Source: Ancylobacter dichloromethanicus (lineage in GTDB: Bacteria; Pseudomonadota; Alphaproteobacteria; Rhizobiales; Xanthobacteraceae). From it: a DNA stretch of 64,000 nt. Each line of letters opens with the position of its first letter. Positions within the stretch are counted from its first letter, which is position 1. Shown here piece after piece: positions 63,601 through 64,000 of this stretch. The stretch is taken from the NCBI RefSeq assembly GCF_018390645.1, contig NZ_JAHBGC010000009.1, positions 1-64,000 on the forward strand. Direction: 5' to 3'. The notes below the pieces were generated by a model. It ran no database searches. It was not told the DNA's origin and saw only the letters and a program-made list of their open reading frames with translations. The position numbers and the translations under genes are program-made.

Positions 63601-64000
63601 ATGGCCGATCTTTTTCCTCCCTTCGAGCCCGATGCGCCCGAGCCTCCGCGCCGGCGTTTCCAGGCGGTGCCGCTGCGTCTGCTGCTGCCGAACCTGGTGA
63701 CGCTGCTGGCGCTCTGCGCCGGCCTTACCGGCATCCGCATGGCCATTGAGGGCCGGCTGGAGGTGGCGCTCGCCGCCATCGTGCTGGCAGCGGTGCTGGA
63801 TGGGCTGGACGGGCGGCTGGCGCGCATGCTGCACGGTACGTCGCGCTTCGGCGCCGAACTCGACAGCCTGTCCGACTTCGTCTGCTTCGGCGTGGCGCCG
63901 GGGCTGGTGCTCTATATGTGGGGGCTGGAGACGCTCGGTTCGGTCGGCTGGATCGCCGCTCTCGCCTTCGCCATCTGCGCCGCCCTGCGGCTTGCCCGCT
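63601..64000 (+). CDS. pssA: CDP-diacylglycerol--serine O-phosphatidyltransferase, cut by window end
   Basis: The first 133 codons are visible. LLLPNLVTLLALCAGLTGIR opens the membrane domain and DGRLARMLHGTSRF, then GAELDSLSD, give the CDP-alcohol phosphotransferase motif DGx2ARx8Gx3Dx3D. It makes phosphatidylserine, the substrate of the psd product next to it. The 3' part lies outside the window. Confidence 0.93.
   Translation, partial: MADLFPPFEPDAPEPPRRRFQAVPLRLLLPNLVTLLALCAGLTGIRMAIEGRLEVALAAIVLAAVLDGLDGRLARMLHGTSRFGAELDSLSDFVCFGVAPGLVLYMWGLETLGSVGWIAALAFAICAALRLAR

Noticed and set aside
1-64000. CRISPR array, prophage structural genes, toxin-antitoxin pair
   Set aside because: No regularly spaced repeats, no capsid, tail or terminase genes, and no small convincing toxin-antitoxin gene pair were seen.

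Overview
The window is about 64 kb of high-GC alphaproteobacterial chromosome. Gene content suggests the order Hyphomicrobiales, perhaps a Xanthobacteraceae genome of the Ancylobacter/Starkeya type. That placement is an inference from the type II DAHP synthase, the DUF2865, CreA and DUF1289 proteins, the second-type GluRS and the many TRAP and tripartite tricarboxylate transporters; it was not tested by alignment.

Positions 1-12145 are a mobile region built on the 5' end of dusA. A segment of 399 bp (742-1140 and 11747-12145, seven mismatches by eye) carries the N-terminal part of a tyrosine integrase reading away from dusA plus the first codons of dusA. The right copy runs into an intact dusA (12099-13100). 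The left copy is only a 5' stub. This is what two tandem dusA-associated islands would leave. Both integrases are dead: the left one is cut by an IS481-type transposase remnant, the right one is cut at the junction with the cargo. The cargo is: a quinone reductase, an alcohol dehydrogenase remnant and a LysR regulator; an XRE-cupin regulator divergent from a TRAP transporter-RidA-MOSC-ferredoxin reductase operon (4760-9669), which looks like one uptake and conversion system; and a small frameshifted membrane protein followed by a truncated caspase-like/FGE-like fusion.

From 13 to 31 kb the backbone carries a TSUP permease, DUF1289 and retropepsin-like proteins, cobalamin lower-ligand and assembly genes (cobS, bluB, cobT), a secreted nuclease, a uracil-DNA glycosylase homologue, an amino-acid ABC importer without an ATPase, the Mrp/ApbC Fe-S carrier, two paralogous Tat-exported TRAP binding proteins without membrane subunits, two exporters, moaA, a DUF971 protein and an L,D-transpeptidase.

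From 31 to 42.6 kb come two overlapping acyltransferase-SGNH genes, an SRAP protein, tRNA-Val(CAC), gph, rpiA, two secreted proteins and a tctCBA tricarboxylate transporter. From 42.7 to 52 kb are gor, type II DAHP synthase with a clear terminator, three tandem paralogous alpha/beta-hydrolase-like genes, an HxlR/oxidoreductase divergent pair and an RgpF-like polysaccharide protein. From 52 kb to the end are nadE, a second-type gltX, DUF2865, CreA, cysS with a GNAT gene, a LOG-family gene, an ArsR regulator beside an Atm1-type ABC exporter, and the phosphatidylethanolamine genes psd and pssA (cut by the window end).
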